Below are positions 54,736 through 63,161 of a stretch of DNA of 64,000 nt, piece after piece. The DNA lies in contig NZ_CABFPH010000004.1 of the NCBI RefSeq assembly GCF_902141845.1, positions 62,001 through 126,000 on the forward strand, given 5' to 3'. Made by a program: the position numbers and the translations under genes. This DNA comes from Methylobacterium symbioticum (GTDB lineage Bacteria; Pseudomonadota; Alphaproteobacteria; Rhizobiales; Beijerinckiaceae). Each line of letters begins with the position of its first letter. The first letter of the stretch is position 1. Under the pieces are notes generated by a model. That model was not told where the DNA came from, made no database searches, and worked only from the letters and a program-made list of their open reading frames with translations.

Positions 54736-56466
54736 CTAGGGCCTCGACCTCCTCTCCTCCGTTCGAGGTACGGGCTCGGCCGGCATCCCCCCGTCCGCAT
54801 CGCGCAATATCGGAATCGGGATCGATGCAACTGCCTTGGCCAGTGTCTTCATATCGAAGTGCCGGTAGGTGCCGGCCTCCGTCTTTGGCGCATGCCCCTG
54901 GATCGCGTCAGCCACGGAATCGAGCATGCCGACCCGCACCGCGGCAGACTTGAAGGCATGCCGAAGCGCGTGGCTCGGCGGCTTCCTCGGGTTGTCGAAA
55001 CCCTGCGTCCGGATCCAGTCCGCGAGGTGATTGCCGACCCCCTTGGACACGTGACGGGCCGAGCCCTTCCCACGGCTCCGACCGTAGAACAGAGGCCCCC
55101 TCCCCTTCCCATCGACGAAGCGCAGGAAGCCCGCCTCGATCACGGCCGGGTGCAATGGCACGATCCGCTCAGAGCCCTCCGTCTTGAAGGAGCCGCCGTC
55201 TTCGGCCGGGCGCAGTTCCATGCAGGGCACACCGTCGATCTCGCGGACCCGCTCTGCCCATAGCTGCGATACCTCGCCGACACGCGCACCGCTCGTTGCC
55301 AGGAGCAGGGGAATCCAGCGCCGGGCCGGGTGTTCCTCTCGCGCACAGAGTGCCAGAAGCCGGGCGATCTCCGCATCCTCGTACGGCAGCTTGCCGGTGC
55401 CTGCCCGCTTCTTGGCTGAGACTTTGACCCCCTCGGCGGGATTGGCGGTGATGAGCTTGTTGGCGAGCCCGTACCGGAAGAGCGCTCGGAGGCATGCCAA
55501 GTCGCTGTCGTTGATCGTCTTCGCGGTGCGACCGAGTGCGACGCGGCTATCCTTGAACCGGACGATGTCCTCTGCGGTGATCCTGGCCGCGTCCTCGTGT
55601 CCGCATGCCTTGGCAAGGTCCCGCACGATCCCGCGCCACGTGGTGACGGTGCTGCCTGCCGGCTTAGTCTCTTTCTGCCAACGGTCGAACAGGTCGGAGA
55701 GCGAGACCCCCGCTGCCCTGGTCTCGAATGCCGGGAAGCGCTGCGCCTTCGGATCGGGTGCGAAGTCCCCACCCGCGGCACGCTTGAGCGCCCAGCCCGC
55801 ATCCAGAGCCGCACGCGCTATCTCACGGAGCAAGGCGAGCCGCTGAGCGTCCTCGACCTCGATGCCGTGCCGGGCCAGGACCCAATAGGCCAGCCTGCCG
55901 ACGCGTTGCTCAAGAGCTCGCATGTCCTCCGTCACCGGGAGAGCGTTCACCCGGTCGGTAAGCTCGCCCTCAGCGCCGAACAGAAGCTCCGTGATCACCG
56001 CGTCATCCGACCGGCCACGCTCCGGGATCGCAGGCGCACCGGGGATTCGGCCTTCGAGTGCCGCCCGCGTCAAAGCCTTGAACTGCGCCCACTCGGTCTC
56101 GCTGCCCGGATTGTCCCCGTGCTCGGCCATCAGGAGCCGGTACGTCTCGCCGCTGAGGGCAACGATCTGACGCTGTGAGAGCACCGCAGGACCCCGCCGG
56201 ATCGCGTCGCACAGGCCCGCCAGCGCGGCGACGACAGCATGTCGCCTGAGGTCGGCTGTCCGCGCGTCCCTGGTCCGGAGACTGCCCTTGCAGAACTCAC
56301 CCAACTTGTAGCTGACGACGCATTCGGGCTCTGCCGCGCTCGCCGGCAACGTCACCGTGAGAACACGGCCACGCGCACGCTCGACCACGTCGGCGGGGAT
56401 GCGGATCTTGACTTGATGGAGGCCCGAATCGTGTCGGACAGCATGCCGCTTCATCGTGAGAATCAT
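54736..56466 (-). CDS. Tyrosine recombinase/integrase of the tRNA-Leu element
   Basis: A 576-residue phage-type integrase. The N-terminal DUF6538-type segment (KIRIPADVVERARGR) leads into a core-binding domain (LSDLFDRWQKETKPAGSTVTTWRGIVRDL) and a catalytic domain with Arg395 (SGARVGEVSQL), Lys429, His499-x-x-Arg502 (HALRH), His525 and Tyr534 (GTYRHFD). All catalytic residues are present. The gene starts 82 bases from the att site in tRNA-Leu. It should integrate and excise the 32617-56568 element. Alternative start at 56454. Confidence 0.93.
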   Translation of the reverse strand: MILTMKRHAVRHDSGLHQVKIRIPADVVERARGRVLTVTLPASAAEPECVVSYKLGEFCKGSLRTRDARTADLRRHAVVAALAGLCDAIRRGPAVLSQRQIVALSGETYRLLMAEHGDNPGSETEWAQFKALTRAALEGRIPGAPAIPERGRSDDAVITELLFGAEGELTDRVNALPVTEDMRALEQRVGRLAYWVLARHGIEVEDAQRLALLREIARAALDAGWALKRAAGGDFAPDPKAQRFPAFETRAAGVSLSDLFDRWQKETKPAGSTVTTWRGIVRDLAKACGHEDAARITAEDIVRFKDSRVALGRTAKTINDSDLACLRALFRYGLANKLITANPAEGVKVSAKKRAGTGKLPYEDAEIARLLALCAREEHPARRWIPLLLATSGARVGEVSQLWAERVREIDGVPCMELRPAEDGGSFKTEGSERIVPLHPAVIEAGFLRFVDGKGRGPLFYGRSRGKGSARHVSKGVGNHLADWIRTQGFDNPRKPPSHALRHAFKSAAVRVGMLDSVADAIQGHAPKTEAGTYRHFDMKTLAKAVASIPIPILRDADGGMPAEPVPRTEERRSRP

Positions 56467-56473
56467 TGGGGGC

Positions 56474-56496
56474 TGTGACCCGGCATTGTGACCCGG
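56474..56496. repeat. Putative integrase arm-type sites, right end
   Basis: TGTGACCCGG occurs at 56474-56483 and 56487-56496 (13-base interval), just upstream of the integrase start and about 50-75 bases from the att core. The longer word ATTGTGACCCGGTC (56485-56498) is repeated exactly at 32695-32708 in the left end. Could also serve for integrase autoregulation. Confidence 0.55.
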
Positions 56497-56547
56497 TCTG
56501 TGGCCGAAAACCCAATTCTATCAGAGACTCAGCGGGCTAGGAATATA

Positions 56548-56568
56548 TGGTGCCCAGGAAAGGACTCG
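56548..56568. repeat. Right attachment site (attR), 21 bp direct repeat
   Basis: The 3' end of tRNA-Leu including the encoded CCA, identical to 32617-32637. The tRNA gene stays intact after integration because the element carries a replacement 3' end. Confidence 0.9.
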
Positions 56569-56632
56569 AACCTTCACCTCTTGCGAGACTGGTACCTGAA
56601 ACCAGCGCGTCTACCAATTCCGCCACCTGGGC
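56548..56632 (-). tRNA. tRNA-Leu (anticodon CAG)
   Basis: An 85-base class II tRNA. Acceptor stem GCCCAGG/CCTGGGC, discriminator A and encoded CCA; D-loop GCGGAATTGGTAGACGCGC; anticodon stem CTGGT/ACCAG around TTCAGGT, giving anticodon CAG; a long variable arm (CTCGCAAGAGG-like); T-loop GGTTCGAGTCC. It is the insertion site for the integrative element on its 3' side. Confidence 0.95.
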
Positions 56633-56744
56633 AACCGTCCGTTTCCGGCGGTGTGCGGATGCGTTTAGGGGGCGAGGAGGCGCTCGTCAATCGGGTTTTC
56701 GCGTCGCTTCGCGCGCGGCCGCGCTTTTCGCGGCGGAGCGCGTC

Positions 56745-58064
56745 TCAGCACTTCACTAAGTTGGGGCCATCCAATCCGGCGCGCGCGCAGGCGTTGCGGG
56801 TATCGGCCACCAGGGGAGCGTGGGCGAGGATGGCCGCGTAGTCGATGCCATCGTGGTCGGTGACGATGAGGGCAGCGTCGCATGCGCGCAGAGCCTCCGC
56901 CGTCAGCGCCACCGAACTGCGGCCGGCGAGCGCCCCATGGGCGCGGCTCGGGGGGATCTCGGGGACGTGCGGGTCGTGGTAGCGCACCGTTGCGCCGCGG
57001 GCTTCGAGGAGGGCGATCAGCTTCAGGGCCGGGCTCTCGCGCATGTCGTCGAGATTGCGCTTGTAGGCGATGCCGACCATCAGGATCGCCGCGCCCGAGA
57101 GCGTCCGGCCCCTGCGGTCGAGCGCCTGGGCGAGGCGCTCGACCACGTAGTGGGGCATGGCCCGGTTCACCTCGCCGGCAAGCTCGATGAAGCGCGTCGC
57201 CACGTCGAACTCGCGCGCCTTCCAGGTCAGGTAGAACGGGTCGATCGGGATGCAGTGGCCGCCGAGGCCCGGGCCCGGATGGAACGGCATATAGCCGAAG
57301 GGTTTGGTCGAAGCCGCCTCGATCACCTCCCAGACGTCGATCCCCATCGCGTCGTAGACCACCTTCAGCTCGTTCACGAGAGCGATGTTGACGGCGCGGA
57401 AGATGTTCTCGGTGAGCTTCACGGCCTCCGCCACCGCCGTCGAGGAGACGGGCACGGTGCGCGCGACGATCGCACCATAGAGCTGCTCGGCAAGGTCGCG
57501 GGCCTGCGCGCCGTCGCCGCCCACCACCTTCGGGACGGTGGAGAGGCTGTGCCGGTCGTTGCCCGGATCCTCACGTTCCGGCGAGAAGGCGAGGAAGAAG
57601 TCCTGTCCGCTCCGTAGGCCGCCAGCCTCGAGGATCGGCTTCAGCACCTCTTCCGTCGTGCCGGGCCAGGTGGTCGATTCGAGCACCACCAGCTGGCCGG
57701 GTCGGAGCGCCCGGACGATGTCGGCGGCCGTCTTACGGATGAAGGAGAGATCCGGCTCGCGCTGGGGCGTCAGCGGCGTCGGCACGCAGATCAGGATCGC
57801 ATCCGGAAGGCTCAGCTCCGCCATGTCGGTGCTGGCGCGCAGGCGCCCGGTGGCGATCGCGGCGCGCAGGCCCTCCGTATCGAGATGGCTGATCACCGGC
57901 TCGCCCGCATTGATGCGCGCGACCCGCTGCGGGTTGATGTCGAATCCGATCACCGGGAAGCCGGCCCGCACGGCGGCCAGCGCCAGGGGCAGGCCGACAT
58001 AGCCGAGGCCGATCACGCCGAGCGTGGCCGTGCGCGCGGTCAGGGCGTGGGCGAGGTCTTGCAT
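56745..58064 (-). CDS. UDP-N-acetylhexosamine/UDP-glucose 6-dehydrogenase family protein (WbpA-like)
   Basis: A 439-residue nucleotide-sugar dehydrogenase. Rossmann motif LGVIGLGYVGLPLALAAV, middle VKLTENIFRAVNIALVNEL, catalytic Cys in GPGLGGHCIPIDPFYLTWKA and the C-terminal IAYKRNLDDMRESPALKLIALL. The sequence is nearer to the WbpA/WecC UDP-N-acetyl-hexosamine branch than to UDP-glucose enzymes. It starts 6 bases after the permease upstream and so is in the same operon. It would supply uronic acids for surface polysaccharide. Link to peptide transport is unclear. Confidence 0.88.
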   Translation of the reverse strand: MQDLAHALTARTATLGVIGLGYVGLPLALAAVRAGFPVIGFDINPQRVARINAGEPVISHLDTEGLRAAIATGRLRASTDMAELSLPDAILICVPTPLTPQREPDLSFIRKTAADIVRALRPGQLVVLESTTWPGTTEEVLKPILEAGGLRSGQDFFLAFSPEREDPGNDRHSLSTVPKVVGGDGAQARDLAEQLYGAIVARTVPVSSTAVAEAVKLTENIFRAVNIALVNELKVVYDAMGIDVWEVIEAASTKPFGYMPFHPGPGLGGHCIPIDPFYLTWKAREFDVATRFIELAGEVNRAMPHYVVERLAQALDRRGRTLSGAAILMVGIAYKRNLDDMRESPALKLIALLEARGATVRYHDPHVPEIPPSRAHGALAGRSSVALTAEALRACDAALIVTDHDGIDYAAILAHAPLVADTRNACARAGLDGPNLVKC

Positions 58065-58070
58065 GGGAGC

Positions 58071-59219
58071 TCAGTGATAGGGGTCGGCCGCGTCGCGCAG
58101 ACCGTCGCCCAGGAAGTTAAAGGCCAGCACCGTGACCAGAACCGGCAGGACGGGCACGAGAAGCCATGGGTAGAGCTGGACGGCAGCGAGGTTCTGCGCC
58201 TCGTTCAGGAGCACGCCCCAGCTCGTCACCGGCGGGCGCAGGCCCAGCCCCAGGAAGGAGAGCGCCGTCTCGCCGAGGATCATGCCCGGGATCGACAGGG
58301 TCGCCGAGGCGATCAGGTGGCTCATGAAGTTCGGGATCAGGTGCCGCGCGATCACCCGGACCGGCGAGGCGCCCATCAGCTCGGCGGCGGCCACGAAATC
58401 CTCCTCGCGCAGCGCCAGCAGCTTGCCGCGCACCGCCCGCGCCAGGCCCGGCCAGTCGAGCAGGCCGAGGATCAGGGTGATGCCGAAGAAGATCCACAGC
58501 GGGCTCCAGTTCGGCGGCAGCGCCGCCGAGAGGGCGAGCCAGAGCGGCAGCTCCGGCAGCGCCCGCACCAGCTCGATCAGGCGCTGCACGGCGGCGTCGA
58601 CCCATCCGCCGAAATAGCCCGCGAGCCCGCCGAACAGCAGGCCGAGGGCGAAGGAGATCGCGACGCCGACGAGGCCGATGACGAGGGAGATGCGCGCCCC
58701 GTAGATCATGCGCGAGAGGATGTCGCGGCCGAGGCGGTCGGTGCCGAGGAGGAAGAGCGTCCCGCCCTCGGGCGGGCAGACGAGGTGGCGGTCGCTCGCG
58801 ATCAGCCCGAGCCAGGCATAGGCGTCGCCCCGGCACAGGAAGCGCAGGGGCTGCGGCCGCGTCCGGTCCGTCACGTAGTCGCGCCGGAAGGTCTCCAGGT
58901 CGAGGGCGGCCCGGTAGGGATAGGTGTAGGGCCCGACGAAGCGGCCCTGGTGGAACAGGTGCACCGCTTGCGGCGGCGCGTAGAGGAAGTCGCGGTTGCG
59001 CCGGGCCTGGCCGTAGGGCGCGAGCCACTCCACGAAGGGCACGGTGGCGTAGAGGGCGAGCAGGATCAGGCCGGCGGCGACCGCCATGCGGTGGCGCAGG
59101 AAGCGGCGCAGGAACAGGCGCCGGGCGGAGAGCGCCTCGCGGCTGCCCTCACGGGCCGCCTCCGGATCGAACGGGGCCGGATCGACGAAATGCGCGGGGT
59201 CCCGGATCCGGTCGCTCAT
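58071..59219 (-). CDS. Oligopeptide-type ABC permease (OppC-like)
   Basis: A 382-residue permease. The first helix (FLRRFLRHRMAVAAGLILLALYATVPF) is followed by an extended periplasmic insert of about 110 residues, then LGTDRLGRDILSRMIYGARISLVIGL, coupling EDFVAAAELMGASPVRVIARHLIPNFMSHLI and ETALSFLGLGLRPPVTSWGVLLNEAQN. The insert with two Cys resembles YejE/OppC variants. The start overlaps the upstream permease stop by four bases. Confidence 0.92.
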   Translation of the reverse strand: MSDRIRDPAHFVDPAPFDPEAAREGSREALSARRLFLRRFLRHRMAVAAGLILLALYATVPFVEWLAPYGQARRNRDFLYAPPQAVHLFHQGRFVGPYTYPYRAALDLETFRRDYVTDRTRPQPLRFLCRGDAYAWLGLIASDRHLVCPPEGGTLFLLGTDRLGRDILSRMIYGARISLVIGLVGVAISFALGLLFGGLAGYFGGWVDAAVQRLIELVRALPELPLWLALSAALPPNWSPLWIFFGITLILGLLDWPGLARAVRGKLLALREEDFVAAAELMGASPVRVIARHLIPNFMSHLIASATLSIPGMILGETALSFLGLGLRPPVTSWGVLLNEAQNLAAVQLYPWLLVPVLPVLVTVLAFNFLGDGLRDAADPYH

Positions 59220-60232
59220 CGGGCGCCCATCCGGATGCGCGGGTCGAGCCAGACCAGGACGAGGTCCGAGACCAGCATGCCGAACACCGTCAGCCCCGCC
59301 ACGAACATCAGGATGAAGCCGGCCATGAACTGGTCCTGGCTACGCAGCGCCTCGAGCAGCAACGGCCCGACGGTGGGCAGGCTCATCACCAACGAGACCA
59401 GCACGGAGCCCGAGACGAGATGCGGCAGCAGGTTGCCGATATCGGCCACGAACGGGTTCAGCGACATTCGGAACGGGTATTTCAGCAGCGCGCGCGTCGG
59501 CGGCAGGCCCTTGGCGCGCGCCGTCACCGTGTAGGGCTTGGCGAGCTCGTCGAGGAGGTTCGCGCGCATGCGCCGGATCATCGCCGCGGTGCCCCCGAGG
59601 CCGATCACCAGGGTCGGCACGACGAGGTGCGAGAGCAGGGAGCGGATCTTCGCCCCGTCCCAGGGCTTGCCGGTGAACTGCGCGTCGTAGAGGCCGCCGA
59701 TGGAGAGCCCGAACCAGCGGTTGGCGTAGAACAGCAGGATCAGCGCCAGAAGGAAGCCCGGGACCGCGAGTCCGACATAGCCCAGAACCGTCACCACCGC
59801 GTCGCCGAGGGAGTGCCGGTGCGTCGCCGAGTAGATCGCGATCGGGATCGCGACCACGTGGACGAAGACGAGGGCGGCGAGGTTGACGACGAGGGTCAGC
59901 CAGAGCGCGTCGCCCACCACCTCGGCCACGGGCCGGTCGTACTCGAAGGACCAGCCCCAATCGCCCTGGAGCAGGCCGGAGAACCCGGCCGGTCCCGGCA
60001 TCAGGCCGACCCACATCAGGTATTGCTGCCAGACCGGCCGGTCGAGACCGTACTGGCGGATCAGCAGCTCGGCCTTGGCCACCGAGGCCGCCTCGCCGCC
60101 TGCCCGCAGCTCCATGATGCGGTTCGTCAGGAAGTCGCCGGGCGGCAGCTTGATCACGAAGAAGACGAGCGCGGAGATGAAGAGCAGCGTCAGCGCCATC
60201 GTGACGAGCCGGCGGAGGACGAGGCCGATCAT
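59216..60232 (-). CDS. Oligopeptide-type ABC permease (OppB-like)
   Basis: A 338-residue permease: MIGLVLRRLVTMALTLLFIS ALVFFVIKLPPGDFLTNRIMEL, then GDWGWSFEYDRPVAEVVGDALWLTLVVNLAALVF, and coupling KPYTVTARAKGLPPTRALLKYPFRMSLNPFV. The start at 60232 overlaps the stop of the binding-protein gene. The open frame runs much further upstream, but there it is antisense-like shadow of the binding-protein gene. Confidence 0.92.
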   Translation of the reverse strand: MIGLVLRRLVTMALTLLFISALVFFVIKLPPGDFLTNRIMELRAGGEAASVAKAELLIRQYGLDRPVWQQYLMWVGLMPGPAGFSGLLQGDWGWSFEYDRPVAEVVGDALWLTLVVNLAALVFVHVVAIPIAIYSATHRHSLGDAVVTVLGYVGLAVPGFLLALILLFYANRWFGLSIGGLYDAQFTGKPWDGAKIRSLLSHLVVPTLVIGLGGTAAMIRRMRANLLDELAKPYTVTARAKGLPPTRALLKYPFRMSLNPFVADIGNLLPHLVSGSVLVSLVMSLPTVGPLLLEALRSQDQFMAGFILMFVAGLTVFGMLVSDLVLVWLDPRIRMGAR

Positions 60233-62304
60233 CGCGCCTCCGCCCGGCGCTCGGCTTCGGAATCCCAGAAGAACTCGTCGAGGCGCTGCACGCCGATCAT
60301 CGCGGTCGGGTCCCAGGAATAGAGCGCCCGGTCCGGCAGGTTGGCGAGGCGGTCGGCGCCCACGACGGGCTGCAGGGCGCCGGCCACGGTGCCGATCACC
60401 CACTGGTTCTCCGCATGGTTGCGCAGCATGGCGCGCCAGATCCCGGCCTGCCGCTCCGCGTCGCTCGTATCCCGCCATTGCCGGTCGAGGTCGATCAGGG
60501 CCTGCACGGCGGGCAGGTCGCAGGCCTCGCCGCTGGCGCCGCGGCTCTCGAGGTTCAGGCTCCAGCGCGGCCAGGAATAATGGTCGGGCTGGGCCGGGCT
60601 CAGCTCGGTCGGCGGCATGATCGCGGTGGGCACGGCGAGGTCGAGCCCCTGCGCGGCCACCATCACGGTCATGCCGCCGACCGAGCGGCGGCGCAGGTTC
60701 GTGCGCTCCTGCGGCTTCACCACGAGGCGCAGGCCCACCTCCCGCCAGAACTCGGTGATGAGCAGGAGGCCGTCGAGGATCAGGCTCGCCTCGCCGTCGC
60801 TCTCGACGACGATCTCGACGGGCCGCCCGTCCGGCATCAGCCGCATCCCCGAGCCGTCGCGCCTGTGGAGCCCGGCCGCGTCGAGGAGGCGATTCGCCTG
60901 GTCGGGATCGTAGGTGGCGTGGAGGGTCCGCAATTCGGGCGAGAAGAGCGGGCTCTCCGGCACGATCGTATCGTTGCCCTCGGTGCCCAGGCCGAAGAGC
61001 AGGGTGTTGTTGAGGGTGCGCCGGTCGATGGCGAAGGACAGGGCGTGCCGGTAACGCGGATCGCGGTTCAGCGCCCGCCAGCCCGGATCGAGAGTGGTCA
61101 GGTTCGGGTAGAGGGCGAGTTCGGAGCCGCGGGCGAGCGGCCAGAGATGGGTGCGGTAGCGGTGCGCCCGCTCGCCCTCGCGCAGGCTCGGGATGTCCGC
61201 CATCGAGAGGCCGCGGAACATCAGGTCGGCCTCGCCGGCATTGGTCTTGGCGACGAGAAGCCCCGTCGAGGCCACGTCCATGACGATGGACTCGAGATAG
61301 GGCAGCTGCGTGCCGGCCGTGTCGGCCCGGTGGTAATACGGGTTGCGCGCGAAGACGAAGCGGGTGGCCGGGGCCCGGGTGCGCGGCCGCCAGGGCTGCA
61401 GCGTCGGGCAGTCCGGGTTGTTCAGCTCGAAATTGTCGTCCATCCGGTTGTGCAGGGCGGCCCAGCCGCGCAGCTTTTGCCCCTTGGCGAGCGCCTCGGC
61501 CGCCTCGCGGCCGGCGTAGCGCGGATGGAAGGCTTTCAGGTAGTGGGCCGGCCGGTAGATCAGCGGATCGCGCGGGGCGGCGAGCGCGGGCAGGAAGCGC
61601 GGGTTCGGCCGCTCCCAGGCATAGATCACGGTGCGCGCGTCCGGAAAGCTCACAGCCGGAGGCTTGCCGTCGAGCATCAGGAAGTCGGGCGGGCCGCCGG
61701 GGCTCAGCTCGCGCTCGTTGGCGACATCCTCCCAGTAGTAGCGGAAATCCTCCGCGGTGAAGGGCGCGCCGTCCGACCAGAGATGGCCCGCGCGCAGGCG
61801 CAAGGTGAAGCGGCCGCCCTCGACCTCCACAGACTCCAGCACATCGGGCTTCAGGGCGAGTTCGGCATCGTAGCCGACGAGCCGGCAGTAGCTGCACACC
61901 GACAGGTAGCGCACGTCGCGCGCCTTCGCGATCAGCATGCGGACCACGCCGCCGGGCTGCCCGAGCCTCCGGCCTCTGGCCGCGAGATCGACCACCAGCG
62001 GCGTCTCGGGCAGGCGCAGCGGCTCGGCGCGGGCCGGGCGCGGAAGAAGCAGCGCGCCGAGGCCGGCGAGAAGGGCGCGGCGGGAGATGCCGCCCCTCCC
62101 TCCCCCCTCTGCGGGGGCGGGTGGCCCCTGCGTCAGCAGGGGTCGGGAGAGGGGTGCGACGGTGCAGGATAGGCGCGGCATCGACGCTACGCCAATGCCG
62201 GAAGCCGGGCTCCCCTCTTCCGACCCGCTGCGCGGGCCACCCGCCCCCGCAGAGGGAGGGAGAACGCGGCGGCCCTCCAGTTCGCGTTCGGACGCGCCGC
62301 TCAT
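60229..62304 (-). CDS. Oligopeptide-type ABC binding protein with repeat-derived N-terminal insertion
   Basis: A 691-residue periplasmic binding protein of the family-5 type (HLWSDGAPFTAEDFRYYWEDVANE, LPYLESIVMDVAS, ALSFAIDRRTLNNTLLFG, DPDQANRLLDAAGL). A Tat signal ISRRALLAGLGALLLPRPARA starts only at residue 73. The preceding residues 11-72 are low-complexity Pro/Gly/Ser peptide encoded by an inverted pair of dispersed repeats (62095-62261). The ATG at 62304 overlaps the previous stop, so it is probably the original start, with the repeats inserted in frame. A start at internal codons is possible. Confidence 0.85.
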   Translation of the reverse strand: MSGASERELEGRRVLPPSAGAGGPRSGSEEGSPASGIGVASMPRLSCTVAPLSRPLLTQGPPAPAEGGGRGGISRRALLAGLGALLLPRPARAEPLRLPETPLVVDLAARGRRLGQPGGVVRMLIAKARDVRYLSVCSYCRLVGYDAELALKPDVLESVEVEGGRFTLRLRAGHLWSDGAPFTAEDFRYYWEDVANERELSPGGPPDFLMLDGKPPAVSFPDARTVIYAWERPNPRFLPALAAPRDPLIYRPAHYLKAFHPRYAGREAAEALAKGQKLRGWAALHNRMDDNFELNNPDCPTLQPWRPRTRAPATRFVFARNPYYHRADTAGTQLPYLESIVMDVASTGLLVAKTNAGEADLMFRGLSMADIPSLREGERAHRYRTHLWPLARGSELALYPNLTTLDPGWRALNRDPRYRHALSFAIDRRTLNNTLLFGLGTEGNDTIVPESPLFSPELRTLHATYDPDQANRLLDAAGLHRRDGSGMRLMPDGRPVEIVVESDGEASLILDGLLLITEFWREVGLRLVVKPQERTNLRRRSVGGMTVMVAAQGLDLAVPTAIMPPTELSPAQPDHYSWPRWSLNLESRGASGEACDLPAVQALIDLDRQWRDTSDAERQAGIWRAMLRNHAENQWVIGTVAGALQPVVGADRLANLPDRALYSWDPTAMIGVQRLDEFFWDSEAERRAEAR
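62095..62261. repeat. Inverted pair of dispersed GC-rich repeats inside the binding-protein gene
   Basis: Left copy about 62095-62154 (CCCTCTGCGGGGGCGGGTGG then CCC...GGTCGGGAGAGGGG) and right copy about 62210-62261 (its reverse complement with small changes: CCCCTCTTCCGACCCGC then GGGCCACCCGCCCCCGCAGAGGG) are separated by 55 bases. The consensus resembles multi-copy palindromic elements of Methylobacterium. Both arms are read in frame as part of the protein N-terminus. Confidence 0.75.
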
Positions 62305-63161
62305 CCACCGCCCTCCGGATGGAGCTGAACGTAGGTGAGCCGCGCGGGCGAATAGCCGGTGGCCTGATGCAGGTCGTCGAAGGCGTGGGTGCGGGCGATC
62401 AGGCGGGCCGCCTTACGGGCGACGGGATCGATGCCCGGCTGCTCGAAGACCCGGCCGTTGCGCTGCCAGCGGATCGGCTCCGGATCGTCGCGCAGGGCGC
62501 CCAGCATGGCGATGGTCGGGTGCGCCGGGCCGCCATGGGCGTGGATGCGGTGCGCCGCCACGTCGTCGTCGAAGACGAGGCGGGTGAGGCCGCGGGCATG
62601 GGCCTCGACCACCCGCCGGCCCTGCGCGACGTGGTCGTCGAAGAAGGCCACGGTGCGGGCCGGGTCGAGGCCCGACCAGTCGGCCGTGGACCAGTCGCCG
62701 GTGCAGTAATGGGCCTGGGCGTCGCGGTATTGCAGGCGCGACAGGTCGGGATCGCGGCAGAACAGCTCGGCCTCGGGCCGGGCCTGCCGGATGATCCAGG
62801 TGGTGAGCCCGCGGAAGACGCCCGACTCGATCACGAAATCCGGCTCCAGCGCGCGCATCAGCACGAAGAGCTGGAGCGCGCCGTTGAAGCCGGAACCGCC
62901 GCGGCGCTGCCGCACCGGGGCCCGCGGGATCAGCTCCCAAAACTCCTCGACGAGGCCGCGCAGATCGTGCCGGCAGCTGATGCCGGCGGCGTCGATATCC
63001 TGCGCGAGCCGCGCTGCGGCGCTCCCCAGGAGCCGGTCGACCTCGCGGGGCGAGACCGGGCGGTGCGCCCAGTCGGGCGTCGCCGGCACGAGGTCGTAGC
63101 CCAGGCGGTCGAACAGGGGGCCGAGGACGCGGCGGCGCAGGCGCTCCATCAGCCGGGCCAT
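62301..63161 (-). CDS. Hypothetical protein with methyltransferase-like fold
   Basis: A 286-residue protein. ALEPDFVIESGVFRGLTTWIIRQARPEAELFCRDPD looks like the glycine-rich first motif (E/DxGxxxGxxT) and the acidic second strand of SAM-dependent methyltransferases; DPARTVAFFDDHVAQGRRVVEA is a further motif. Catalytic assignment is not possible. It shares one base with the stop of the ATPase upstream (TGATG) and overlaps the binding-protein start, so it is embedded in the importer operon. Confidence 0.55.
   Translation of the reverse strand: MARLMERLRRRVLGPLFDRLGYDLVPATPDWAHRPVSPREVDRLLGSAAARLAQDIDAAGISCRHDLRGLVEEFWELIPRAPVRQRRGGSGFNGALQLFVLMRALEPDFVIESGVFRGLTTWIIRQARPEAELFCRDPDLSRLQYRDAQAHYCTGDWSTADWSGLDPARTVAFFDDHVAQGRRVVEAHARGLTRLVFDDDVAAHRIHAHGGPAHPTIAMLGALRDDPEPIRWQRNGRVFEQPGIDPVARKAARLIARTHAFDDLHQATGYSPARLTYVQLHPEGGG

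Noticed and set aside
32617-56568. Complete prophage
   Set aside because: No terminase, portal, capsid, tube, sheath or lysis genes were found; only the tape-measure and gpD-like tail genes.
60233-62308. 690-codon upstream extension of the OppB-like permease frame
   Set aside because: It lies wholly over the binding-protein gene in another frame with Arg/Pro-rich sequence. The permease has a proper start with ATGA overlap at 60232.
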